Assembly (NCBI RefSeq): GCF_030684675.1
Contig: NZ_JAUXXZ010000081.1
Span: 62,001 to 126,000 of the forward strand
DNA length: 64,000 bases
Source: Daejeonella sp.
GTDB taxonomy: Bacteria; Bacteroidota; Bacteroidia; Sphingobacteriales; Sphingobacteriaceae
Direction: 5' to 3'
The translations under genes were made by a program, and so were the position numbers. Every line of letters starts with the position of its first letter. Positions within the stretch are counted from its first letter, which is position 1. Positions 38,459 to 46,695 of this stretch are shown piece after piece. Under the pieces are notes generated by a model. That model did not search any database. It saw nothing but the letters and a program-made list of their open reading frames with translations, and was not told where the DNA came from.

Positions 38459-39049
38459 ATGAAAAAAATGAAGAAACTATTTTCTTTTACAATCCTTTTG
38501 GCGGGCACCATCCTTATGATGTCATTTAACCCAATTAAAGAAGATGTCTACACACTTGACGCAGCGAACTCCTCAATCGGATGGTCAGCGAAAAAAGTAG
38601 GTGGTGGCCATACCGGAACCGTAAAAATCACAGAAGGCAGCCTGGTTTATAATGGAAAATCTTTGCAAAAAGGAGTGTTTCTTATGGACATGTCCAGCAT
38701 CACCTCAGATAATGCCCGGGTAACAACTCATTTAAAATCACCGGATTTCTTTTCAGCCGAAAAAAACCCAAGCTCCAAATTTGAGATCACAAAAGTTACC
38801 GCAGCCGGGAAAGAACGTGTAAATATTGCCGGAAATCTAACCATCAAAGGAATTACACATCCGCTGACATTTCCAGCAACTGTTAAGCAAGGAAAAGGTG
38901 TGGTAGTGGCAGTAGCCTCAGGCATCAGGGTTGATCGTACTAAATATGATATCAAGTTTCGTTCAAAAACCTTCTTCGGTGATATTGGCGATAAAGCAAT
39001 TGATGATGAGTTTGAGCTGAACATTAATCTGACAGCGAAGAAAAACTAG
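38459..39049 (+). CDS. YceI-family periplasmic lipid-binding protein
   Basis: A 196-residue exported protein of the YceI family, an eight-stranded lipocalin-like barrel that binds polyprenyl or other amphiphilic lipids. A signal peptide (KLFSFTILLAGTILMMSF) is followed by YTLDAANSSIGWSAKK, TSDNARVTTHLKSPDFFSAE, NLTIKGITHPL and SGIRVDRTKYDIKFRS, which are family signatures. The physiological ligand is not established. It is convergent with an MBL hydrolase across a 143-base region holding a 62-bp tandem duplication. Confidence 0.92.
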   Translation: MKKMKKLFSFTILLAGTILMMSFNPIKEDVYTLDAANSSIGWSAKKVGGGHTGTVKITEGSLVYNGKSLQKGVFLMDMSSITSDNARVTTHLKSPDFFSAEKNPSSKFEITKVTAAGKERVNIAGNLTIKGITHPLTFPATVKQGKGVVVAVASGIRVDRTKYDIKFRSKTFFGDIGDKAIDDEFELNINLTAKKN

Positions 39050-39072
39050 ATCAGAACAAAGAAATAAAGACA

Positions 39073-39184
39073 AAGTCTCAGCTGAATCAGAATTACGTCC
39101 TGGTTCCTGGCTCTTGGTTCTTTAATCTAAAAACTAAGTCTCAAAGCACCAGAATTACGTCCTGGTTCCTGGCTCTTGGTTCTT
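39073..39184. repeat. 62-bp tandem duplication with internal heptads
   Basis: AAGTCTCA starts at 39073 and again at 39135. A 35-base stretch is identical at 39088-39122 and 39150-39184, also 62 bases apart. Inside it run 7-bp units such as TCCTGGT, TCCTGGC and TCTTGGT. Confidence 0.9.
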
Positions 39185-39192
39185 GATTCTCT

Positions 39193-39957
39193 TTATAATA
39201 TCCTGAACGCTTCATTCTCAAATGCTACTTTTGCAATAGCCTTGCTTTTAGCATGGTAGAATAAACAATTCCAGTACTCTTCAGCAGCCCGTTTCCCATA
39301 TTCCTGTCTTAATTCCATAGATTTTCTGCCATCAAAATCATACTTGGCAATAAATTTTCTTAACAATTGCTCAGGCTCAGGAAGAATATCTGCGCCAAAG
39401 AATATGGTTTCTTCATCTTCCCTGATCAGGAATACCTGATGATATTCACAATGACCTCCAGTTAATTCAAAGGCTATTTCCCTGTTAAACTGCCCGCTTC
39501 CTTCAATAAAATGAACCGAACCACTGCGTTGAACAAAATCAAAAATCTCTGTTTTGTAAGATCGTGATGGTTTACTGTAGGCTGCTTCCCACTCTCCTCT
39601 TTGGATCACATATTCGGCATTCGGAAAACTTAATGACAACTTACCATCTGAATGATTAATCATTCCACCGGCATGATCGAAGTGCAGATGCGACATCAGA
39701 ACCAGACTGACATCAGCGGGATCATAGCCCGCTTTCCTTATATTCTCATGTATGATGAGTTCGCCCTGCTCATTTTGAAAACCCAGTCCGGTATCCAGAA
39801 TAATCAAATCATTTCCGGTTTCAACCAGAAAAGGCTGCACGTAAACAAACAGGGAGGCAGGCCGGTCTTTGGGATTATGAATTACAGGATCAAAAGGAAT
39901 AAATGTCTTTGAATTATCTACAGAATAAGATCCTTCATATAAGGCGAAAGCTTTCAA
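39193..39957 (-). CDS. MBL-fold metallo-hydrolase, lactonase-like
   Basis: A 254-residue cytoplasmic metallo-beta-lactamase-fold enzyme. The zinc motif is clear in MSHLHFDHAGGM, the preceding strand LIILDTGLG fits the N-acyl-homoserine-lactonase-like branch, and further ligands appear in GGHCEYH and FFGADILPE. The substrate is unknown; a lactonase or other ester hydrolase is likely. On the minus strand TATCTTTG at 40015-40008 is a good -7 element, overlapping the recJ start region. It is divergent from recJ. Confidence 0.85.
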   Translation of the reverse strand: MKAFALYEGSYSVDNSKTFIPFDPVIHNPKDRPASLFVYVQPFLVETGNDLIILDTGLGFQNEQGELIIHENIRKAGYDPADVSLVLMSHLHFDHAGGMINHSDGKLSLSFPNAEYVIQRGEWEAAYSKPSRSYKTEIFDFVQRSGSVHFIEGSGQFNREIAFELTGGHCEYHQVFLIREDEETIFFGADILPEPEQLLRKFIAKYDFDGRKSMELRQEYGKRAAEEYWNCLFYHAKSKAIAKVAFENEAFRIL

Positions 39958-40014
39958 TGTTCTTTGTTTATTAGAATGTTAAATTCTATTTTTACGGTTT
40001 ACTAAGGCAAAGAT

Positions 40015-41733
40015 ATGCAAAAAAGGTGGGTGGAACGGGAGCTTGAAAACCTTGCAGCGATAGTGGAATTGCAGGAATCACTGAATATTGACAGGGTTCT
40101 TGCCAGTCTTCTGGTTAAGAGAGGAATCACAGATTATGAAGAGGCCAGAAATTTTTTCAGGCCTGAACTCGACAAGCTTCACGACCCTTACCTGATGCAG
40201 GATATGGTAATCGCAGTATCCCGTATCAATCAGGCAATTACATCAGGCGAAAAGATTCTTATTTATGGTGACTATGACGTAGATGGAACCACATCAGTCG
40301 CACTCACGTTTAGCTTCTTTAAAAAGCTTTATTCAGAAATTGATTTCTATATCCCCGATCGTTACCGTGAAGGATATGGTATTTCTACCCAGGGAATAGA
40401 TTATGCTTTTGAAAATGGTTTTTCGCTGATTATCGCACTGGATTGCGGCATCAAATCAGTCGATAAAATCGATTATGCAAATGAAAGGGGGATAGATTTT
40501 ATTATCTGCGACCATCACCTTCCCGGAGATCAGCTACCTGCAGCAATAGCAGTACTTGATCCCAAACGCAGCGATTGTACTTATCCCTACAAAGAACTAT
40601 CAGGCTGTGGTATAGGGTTTAAGCTGATTCAGGCATATTCGCTCAAATATGATATTCCTTTTGAACAGGTAAGCTCTTATCTGGATCTGGTAGCTGTGAG
40701 TATTGCATCCGACATCGTCCCGATTACCGGAGAGAACCGAATCCTGGCCTGGTATGGTCTTCTCAAATTAAATACAGAGCCATGCAAGGGCTTATTGGCC
40801 CTTATGAATATTTCGGGTAGAAAAGAAAACCTGAGCATCACGGATGTCGTGTTCACGATCGGGCCAAGGATCAATGCTGCCGGAAGGATTGATGATGCTA
40901 AGCATTCAGTAAGCCTGTTGATTGCTGATGACGAAGCCATTGCCCTCGAAAAAAGCCAGATCATCAACACAAAAAATACGGAACGTAAAGAACACGACAG
41001 CAACATTACCGGGCAGGCATTAGCAATGATTGATGGAGATCCGCTTTTGATTAATCGTAAAACAACGGTGGTTTATAATGCAGACTGGCATAAAGGAGTA
41101 ATCGGGATTGTGGCTTCACGGCTGACCGAAAAATATTATCGTCCAACTATCGTAATGACCAAATCAAATGGTTATGCAGCCGGATCGGCAAGATCAGTTG
41201 CCGGCTTCGACCTTTATGAAGCACTATGTGAATGCAGTGATTTGCTGATACAGTTCGGTGGCCATAAATATGCAGCGGGGCTGACGATGAAAACAGAGAA
41301 TATCCCTGCATTTCAGCAGCGCTTTGAAGAGGTGGTTGCAGCCAGCATTCCTGAAGAATTGCTTGTGCAGGCGATAAATATCGATTCTGAAATTGAACTG
41401 AAACAGATTGATCCGAAATTCTTCCGGATTCTGAAGCAGTTTGAACCATTCGGTCCGCAAAACATGGCCCCTGTATTTGTTAGCAGAAATGTTTATACTT
41501 ACGGTTTGGCAGCAATTGTTGGCAGCAATCATTTGAAAATGTGTGTGCATCAGGATAATCATACCTATTATAATTGCATAGGTTTTAGTCTGGGTGAACA
41601 CCTTAACCTGATCAATTCGGGAGCAGCATTTGACATTTGTTATACCATTGAAGAGAACACATGGAAAGAGAAAAAATCGATACAACTGAATATCAAGGGG
41701 ATACGGCCAGCTCTTCCAAACCAGGGGCAATGA
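40015..41733 (+). CDS. recJ: Single-stranded-DNA-specific exonuclease RecJ
   Basis: A 5'-3' single-strand DNA exonuclease in recombination and mismatch repair. The 572 residues contain the DHH phosphoesterase motifs [30 protein letters not shown] and [13 protein letters not shown], the DHHA1 region [12 protein letters not shown] and a C-terminal OB-like domain. The last codon and stop overlap the lptB start by four bases (ATGA), so the two are translationally coupled. Confidence 0.95.
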   Translation: MQKRWVERELENLAAIVELQESLNIDRVLASLLVKRGITDYEEARNFFRPELDKLHDPYLMQDMVIAVSRINQAITSGEKILIYGDYDVDGTTSVALTFSFFKKLYSEIDFYIPDRYREGYGISTQGIDYAFENGFSLIIALDCGIKSVDKIDYANERGIDFIICDHHLPGDQLPAAIAVLDPKRSDCTYPYKELSGCGIGFKLIQAYSLKYDIPFEQVSSYLDLVAVSIASDIVPITGENRILAWYGLLKLNTEPCKGLLALMNISGRKENLSITDVVFTIGPRINAAGRIDDAKHSVSLLIADDEAIALEKSQIINTKNTERKEHDSNITGQALAMIDGDPLLINRKTTVVYNADWHKGVIGIVASRLTEKYYRPTIVMTKSNGYAAGSARSVAGFDLYEALCECSDLLIQFGGHKYAAGLTMKTENIPAFQQRFEEVVAASIPEELLVQAINIDSEIELKQIDPKFFRILKQFEPFGPQNMAPVFVSRNVYTYGLAAIVGSNHLKMCVHQDNHTYYNCIGFSLGEHLNLINSGAAFDICYTIEENTWKEKKSIQLNIKGIRPALPNQGQ

Positions 41734-42464
41734 TTTTAAGAGCTGAGAATCTGGTAAAAAAATATAAACAGCGTACTGTTGTTAATAATGTATCCTTTCA
41801 TGTTTCGCAGGGAGAAATCGTGGGATTGCTGGGGCCAAATGGTGCGGGAAAAACTACCTCCTTTTATATGATTGTAGGGCTCATCAGGCCAAATGAAGGC
41901 CATGTATTTCTGGACGATAAAGATATTACCGAAGATGCTATGTACCGCAGGGCTCAAAAAGGCATTGGATACCTTGCACAGGAGGCTTCAGTTTTTAGAA
42001 AACTATCAGTTGAGGATAATATCAAGGCCGTTCTGGAGATGACCAAACTCAGTAAAGAAGAACAAAGGGACAAACTTGAACAGCTGATTGATGAATTCAG
42101 CCTTCACAAAGTAAGGAAGAACCGCGGAGACCTGCTTTCGGGAGGAGAAAGAAGAAGAACTGAAATTTCAAGAGCACTTGCTGCCGATCCAAAATTCATC
42201 TTACTTGACGAACCATTTGCCGGCGTTGATCCTATCGCAGTTGAAGAGATTCAAAGTATCGTGGCAAAACTTAAACTGCGAAATATCGGAATTCTGATCA
42301 CCGATCATAATGTTCAGGAAACCCTCTCCATAACCGACAGAGCTTATTTGCTGGCCGAGGGTAAGATCATGCTCACAGGTACCCCTCAGGAGATTGCAAA
42401 TAATGAAATGGCCAAAAAATTCTATCTTGGTCAGAATTTTGAGCTGCGAAAAAAGAAAGTCTGA
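41730..42464 (+). CDS. lptB: LPS export ABC transporter ATPase LptB
   Basis: ATP-binding subunit that drives lipopolysaccharide extraction with LptFG. The 244-residue protein has Walker [11 protein letters not shown], signature [16 protein letters not shown], Walker [14 protein letters not shown] and the switch histidine in ITDHNVQE. The start at 41730 overlaps the recJ stop; a longer frame from 41661 would add unrelated residues encoded inside recJ. Generic ABC ATPase is the alternative, but the [10 protein letters not shown] and [10 protein letters not shown] segments are typical LptB. Confidence 0.94.
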   Translation: MILRAENLVKKYKQRTVVNNVSFHVSQGEIVGLLGPNGAGKTTSFYMIVGLIRPNEGHVFLDDKDITEDAMYRRAQKGIGYLAQEASVFRKLSVEDNIKAVLEMTKLSKEEQRDKLEQLIDEFSLHKVRKNRGDLLSGGERRRTEISRALAADPKFILLDEPFAGVDPIAVEEIQSIVAKLKLRNIGILITDHNVQETLSITDRAYLLAEGKIMLTGTPQEIANNEMAKKFYLGQNFELRKKKV

Positions 42465-42488
42465 GCCCCAAATAAGCCATAAAGCAGA

Positions 42489-43997
42489 ATGACGATTGTA
42501 AATTCCATCTTTACCTGGATCATGAAAAAGCGGATGCATCAGATCGAGCTTTTCATAAAATACCCCTATGATGTTCAGGATGAATGGTTTCAGACGCTCA
42601 TCTCTGCCGCCCAGCATACCGAATGGGGCAAAAAATACGGCTATTCATCCATCTATAGTCAGGATCAGTTTAAGGAACGAGTTCCGATTCAGAATTATGA
42701 ATCACTAAAACCATATATCGAAAAAATGATGAGTGGTGAGCAGAACGTGCTCTGGCCATCTGAGATCAAATGGTTCGCCAAATCATCAGGCACGACAAAT
42801 GACCGGAGCAAGTTCATCCCTGTAAGCGAAGAATCACTTGAAGAGTGCCATTTTAAAGGCGGCAAAGATCTCCTATCCATGTATTGCGATAACCGGCCGG
42901 ATGCCAGAATATTTACCGGAAAATGCCTGGTATTGGGAGGAAGCCATCAGATCAACCAATTGAATATAGACTCCTGTTATGGTGATCTATCGGCAGTTTT
43001 GATAAAAAATTTACCATTCTGGGCCGAATTCTACCGCACGCCGGATATGTCGATCGCATTGATGGATAATTTTGAGGAAAAAGTAGAAAAAATAGCCAGG
43101 GTTACCATTGATGTGAATGTAACCAATATTGCGGGTGTGCCTACCTGGAATCTGGTTCTGGCAAAGCGCATTCTTGAAATTACCGGCAAAAATAATCTGC
43201 TTGAAGTTTGGCCAAATCTTGAGTTTTACTTTCATGGAGCTGTAAATTTCAATCCTTACCGGGAGCAGTTTAAAAAACTTATTCCTTCAGATGATATGTA
43301 TTATCTGGAAACCTACAATGCCTCTGAAGGATTTTTTGGCATTCAGGATCAGCCTAATTCAGAAGAATTGCTTTTGATGCTCGATTATGGTATTTATTAT
43401 GAATTTCTTCCGATGGAGGATCTGCATGCTGAGAATCCAAAAACCCTTAGGCTCGATCAGGTGCAGTTGAATAAGAATTACGCATTGATCATTTCAACCA
43501 ATGCCGGATTATGGCGATACATGATCGGTGATACGATCAAGTTTACCTCCCTCTCACCGCATCGTATTCAGGTTACCGGCCGAACCAAGCATTTCATCAA
43601 TGCTTTCGGCGAAGAACTGATCATAGACAATGCTGAAAAAGGGCTTGCCAAAGCCTGTCTGGAGACACATGCAATCATCCGTGATTATACTGCATGTCCG
43701 ATTTATTTTGAAGGTGATGAAGTTGGCGGACATGAATGGATCATCGAATTTGAGCAAAAACCCGATGATATTGAATGGTTTACAGATCTTCTGGATCAAA
43801 CCTTAAGGGAAGTAAATTCTGATTATGATGCCAAACGTTTTAAGGATATGGCATTACGCCGGCCATTGCTGCACCTTGCACCGGATGGTACCTTCTATAA
43901 CTGGATGAAGAACCGGGGTAAACTTGGGGGTCAACATAAAGTACCGCGACTGGCGAATGACAGGGCTTATGTGGATGAGATACTGAAAATGCTGTAA
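42489..43997 (+). CDS. GH3 family acyl-acid amido synthetase-like protein
   Basis: A 502-residue member of the GH3 family, adenylating enzymes that in plants conjugate jasmonate or auxin to amino acids. Signatures include the ATP motif AKSSGTTNDRSKFIPVS, YNASEGFFGIQ and GLWRYMIGDTIKFTS. Bacterial members are widespread in Bacteroidota with unproven substrates. It follows lptB by 24 bases on the same strand. An adenylation role in the cytoplasm is expected from the family, the acid and amine partners are not known. Confidence 0.88.
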   Translation: MTIVNSIFTWIMKKRMHQIELFIKYPYDVQDEWFQTLISAAQHTEWGKKYGYSSIYSQDQFKERVPIQNYESLKPYIEKMMSGEQNVLWPSEIKWFAKSSGTTNDRSKFIPVSEESLEECHFKGGKDLLSMYCDNRPDARIFTGKCLVLGGSHQINQLNIDSCYGDLSAVLIKNLPFWAEFYRTPDMSIALMDNFEEKVEKIARVTIDVNVTNIAGVPTWNLVLAKRILEITGKNNLLEVWPNLEFYFHGAVNFNPYREQFKKLIPSDDMYYLETYNASEGFFGIQDQPNSEELLLMLDYGIYYEFLPMEDLHAENPKTLRLDQVQLNKNYALIISTNAGLWRYMIGDTIKFTSLSPHRIQVTGRTKHFINAFGEELIIDNAEKGLAKACLETHAIIRDYTACPIYFEGDEVGGHEWIIEFEQKPDDIEWFTDLLDQTLREVNSDYDAKRFKDMALRRPLLHLAPDGTFYNWMKNRGKLGGQHKVPRLANDRAYVDEILKML

Positions 43998-44002
43998 GGA
44001 GT

Positions 44003-44094
44003 ATCAAGAGCCCAGTATCAAGAATCAAGATAAATTCCGGTTCGCTTGAGATTTTGTAATAAGAGTAAAGATCAAGGAGCAAAGAATAAAGACA
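44003..44094 (+). repeat. Heptad repeats after the GH3 gene
   Basis: Units ATCAAGA at 44003, 44017 and 44024 are in phase. A second block at 44061-44094 reads AAGAGTA, AAGATCA, AGGAGCA, AAGAATA. The reverse complement of these units resembles the heptads at 44206. Confidence 0.7.
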
Positions 44095-44139
44095 TTAACT
44101 TCTTCATTGGAAATTAGTACTATTACTGATAACCGACAT

Positions 44140-44155
44140 CCTGATAGCTATCAGG
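44140..44155. repeat. Perfect 16-bp palindrome between convergent genes
   Basis: CCTGATAGCTATCAGG is a perfect palindrome, placed between the heptad blocks in the GH3-TerC intergenic region. Confidence 0.6.
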
Positions 44156-44205
44156 TGACCACATAATCGATTCCTAATCTAAATTCTGGACGCAATTTCT
44201 CAAAA

Positions 44206-44233
44206 TCCTTGTTCCTTGCTCCTTATTCCTTGT
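44206..44233 (+). repeat. Heptad repeat overlapping the terC stop codon
   Basis: Four units TCCTTGT, TCCTTGC, TCCTTAT and TCCTTGT run into the end of the minus-strand TerC gene, whose stop is at 44223-44225. TTGCTCCTT at 44217 is the inverse of AAGGAGCAA at 44074. Confidence 0.75.
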
Positions 44234-45272
44234 TCACCTTCTTAGGGAACACCAGTGATGCCACAATACTGGTTGTAAGAATAAATAATATTACGAAGAG
44301 CGAATGCATGGTTGTAAAACCCCATAAGGACAACCAGTGATGGGCAAGCATTTTGATGCCGATAAATACGAGCAGGAAGGCTAATCCTACCTTCAGATAA
44401 TGGAATTTATAAATCACATTAACCAGCAGGAAGAACATTGATCTTAGGCCAAGAATAGCGAAAATATTTGAGAAAAATACGATGTAAGGATCTTTGGTTA
44501 CCGCAAAAATTGCCGGGATAGAATCTACCGCAAAAATAAGATCGGTAAATTCCACTATCAGCAAAACAATAAAAAGCGGAGTAACCATTTTTTTTTTATC
44601 GACCTTGATAAAGAATTTATTACCTACATACTCCGGATAAACAGAGAAATATTTTGAAGCAAAACGAACAACCTTATGGTTCTCGGTATCGATCTTCTCT
44701 TCCTCATCCCGGCTCAGGAACATGCCTACACCGGTGTAAATAAGGAATGCCCCAAAAATATACAGGATCCAGCCAAACTCATTGATGAGGGTCGAACCAA
44801 GGAAAATAAAGAGGAAACGCATCAAAACTGCGCCTATGATACCCCAGAACAATACCCGGTGATAATACCGCTCATCCACCCCAAAAGCAGAGAAAATAAG
44901 CACCATTACAAAGATATTATCAACCGATAAAGCATATTCTATCACATATCCTGTAAGGAATTCAAGCGCCAGATTTTGCTTATAAATTAGCAGACTTCCT
45001 TCAAAATTACCGGGGATAAGACTGATGTTATGAAGATGCTTGGTAGTAACTTCCTGAAGTATCGCAAAATTGTTGATATCGTGCAGTATTTCGCCATTTG
45101 TAAGCAAAAGGAAATAAAAACCTATGGCAAAGCTCACCCAGATAAAACTCATTACAGCAGCTTCTTTCATGCTAACCTTATGATCCTTCTTGTTAAAAAG
45201 ACCAAGATCGATCGCCAGCATCAAAACAATAAAAAGCAGAAAGCTGCCGAAAAATATAATTTCGTTTGACAT
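44223..45272 (-). CDS. TerC/Alx-family integral membrane protein
   Basis: A 349-residue inner-membrane protein of the TerC family, linked to manganese or calcium export and tellurite resistance. About nine hydrophobic helices are visible. Conserved acidic motifs lie in EYALSVDNIFVMVLIF and VEFTDLIFAVDSIPAIFAVT. It is separated by two bases from the polyprenyl synthase behind it, so they share a transcript. The last codons are encoded by a heptad repeat. The ion is not known. Confidence 0.92.
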   Translation of the reverse strand: MSNEIIFFGSFLLFIVLMLAIDLGLFNKKDHKVSMKEAAVMSFIWVSFAIGFYFLLLTNGEILHDINNFAILQEVTTKHLHNISLIPGNFEGSLLIYKQNLALEFLTGYVIEYALSVDNIFVMVLIFSAFGVDERYYHRVLFWGIIGAVLMRFLFIFLGSTLINEFGWILYIFGAFLIYTGVGMFLSRDEEEKIDTENHKVVRFASKYFSVYPEYVGNKFFIKVDKKKMVTPLFIVLLIVEFTDLIFAVDSIPAIFAVTKDPYIVFFSNIFAILGLRSMFFLLVNVIYKFHYLKVGLAFLLVFIGIKMLAHHWLSLWGFTTMHSLFVILFILTTSIVASLVFPKKVNKE

Positions 45273-45274
45273 AG

Positions 45275-46246
45275 TTATTTTTTACGCTCAGTAGTAAACC
45301 TGACCAGTTGCTGGAGGGAATCACGGGATTCGTGTTCTGGCAGTTCATTTAAAATAGTAAAGGCTTCCTGTTGATAGGCGTCCATACGGCTTCGGGCATA
45401 ATCGAGTCCACCGCTGTTACGAACAAAATCAATGACTTCAGAAACCTTATCCGACTCCTCATTATGATTTTTTACCAGGTTAATGATTCTTCTCTTTTCA
45501 GAACTACTTGCTTTATTCAAAGCATAGATCAGGGGAAGTGTAATCTTTTTTTCTTTAATATCGATTCCCAGGGGTTTCCCTACGTCATCTGTTCCGAAAT
45601 CAAAGAGATCATCCTTAATCTGAAAAGCAATACCAACCTTTTCGCCAAACAGGCGCATTTTCTCGACAATTTCAGCATCAGCACCTGCAGAAGCCGCACC
45701 ACATGAACAGCATGATGCAATTAATGAGGCTGTTTTCTGACGGATCACTTCATAATACACCGCTTCGTCAATATCCAGTCGGCGGGCCTTCTCAATCTGC
45801 AATAATTCACCCTCACTCATTTGCTTTACCGCATCAGATACGATCTTGAGTAAACCGAAATCACCATTATTTATCGAAAGTAACAGCCCTTTGGATAAGA
45901 GAAAATCACCTACCAGAACCGCAATCTTATTTTTCCATAAAGCATTGACCGAAAAAAATCCGCGGCGCTCGTATGAATTATCAACCACATCATCATGTAC
46001 CAATGTTGCAGTATGCAACAACTCGACCAAAGCTGCACCACGATAAGTAGCTTCTGTAATTCCGCCACAAAGGCTGGCTGAAAGAAACACAAACATTGGT
46101 CGGATCTGCTTACCCTTTCTCTTGACAATGTAATGTGTAATGCGATCAAGAAGCGGAACGGAGCTCTGCATAGACGCTTTGAACTTTGCTTCGAAAGTTT
46201 CAAGTTCTGCGGCGATGGGCTTTTTAATCTCTTCGAGATTCAGCAT
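45275..46246 (-). CDS. Polyprenyl diphosphate synthase
   Basis: A 323-residue trans-prenyltransferase that builds the long isoprenoid chain of quinones. The first aspartate motif is in VHDDVVDNSYERRG, the second in IKDDLFDFG, with KRKGKQIRPMFVFL at the start. Chain length (C35-C45) cannot be read with certainty. ATG at 46246 is preceded on the minus strand by TATGTTTG (46289-46282), a -7 consensus match. It is the first gene of a two-gene operon with the TerC gene. Confidence 0.93.
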   Translation of the reverse strand: MLNLEEIKKPIAAELETFEAKFKASMQSSVPLLDRITHYIVKRKGKQIRPMFVFLSASLCGGITEATYRGAALVELLHTATLVHDDVVDNSYERRGFFSVNALWKNKIAVLVGDFLLSKGLLLSINNGDFGLLKIVSDAVKQMSEGELLQIEKARRLDIDEAVYYEVIRQKTASLIASCCSCGAASAGADAEIVEKMRLFGEKVGIAFQIKDDLFDFGTDDVGKPLGIDIKEKKITLPLIYALNKASSSEKRRIINLVKNHNEESDKVSEVIDFVRNSGGLDYARSRMDAYQQEAFTILNELPEHESRDSLQQLVRFTTERKK

Positions 46247-46281
46247 TAATTATGGCTTGCTGGTAAATATGAATTATTCTG

Positions 46282-46289
46282 CAAACATA
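46282..46289 (-). promoter_or_regulatory. -7 element of the polyprenyl synthase operon
   Basis: The minus strand reads TATGTTTG, matching TAnnTTTG, about 36 bases before the start codon. Confidence 0.5.
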
Positions 46290-46385
46290 TTGAAAATGCG
46301 GGATTATTTCAGCACGAAATGAAGGCAGTGACATTCAAACTTGATCTAAAATTTGTAAAATCCTGCAATATTTACAGAATTTTGA

Positions 46386-46393
46386 TACTTTTG
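46386..46393 (+). promoter_or_regulatory. -7 element of tRNA-Ser
   Basis: TACTTTTG fits TAnnTTTG and lies 31 bases before the mature tRNA start. Confidence 0.5.
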
Positions 46394-46424
46394 CATCCCT
46401 TCTGAAAGGAAAGGCTGCAGATCC

Positions 46425-46514
<90 letters not shown>

Positions 46515-46528
46515 AATTATCCTATAAT

Positions 46529-46555
46529 CCCCTCTAAACTAATAAGTTAGAGGGG
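46529..46555 (+). terminator. Hairpin at the left end of the element
   Basis: CCCCTCTAA and TTAGAGGGG pair perfectly around a 9-base loop, followed after a few bases by a T-run. It could end tRNA-Ser transcription in place of the displaced original terminator, and it contains an AGAGGGGAC site. Confidence 0.6.
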
Positions 46556-46566
46556 ACTATTGTTTT

Positions 46567-46604
46567 TAGGGTGTTACAGAGGGGACGATTAATTTGTCTT
46601 TATT
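46567..46604 (+). repeat. Terminal direct repeat, left copy
   Basis: TAGGGTG, then AGAGGGGACGA and an AATTTGT tract; the same order occurs at 54171-54210 inside the right end. Possibly an integrase arm-type site. Confidence 0.65.
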
Positions 46605-46695
46605 TATTAAAAAGATAACTGTTCGCTTCATTTCCTATCTTTAATTACAAATTAAAATATATTTCTCTGTATTTAAAGCTATATATTAATATGTC

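Noticed and set aside
41661-41729. Longer LptB beginning inside recJ
   Set aside because: The added residues are not part of the family; the ATGA overlap at 41730 is a usual coupling arrangement.
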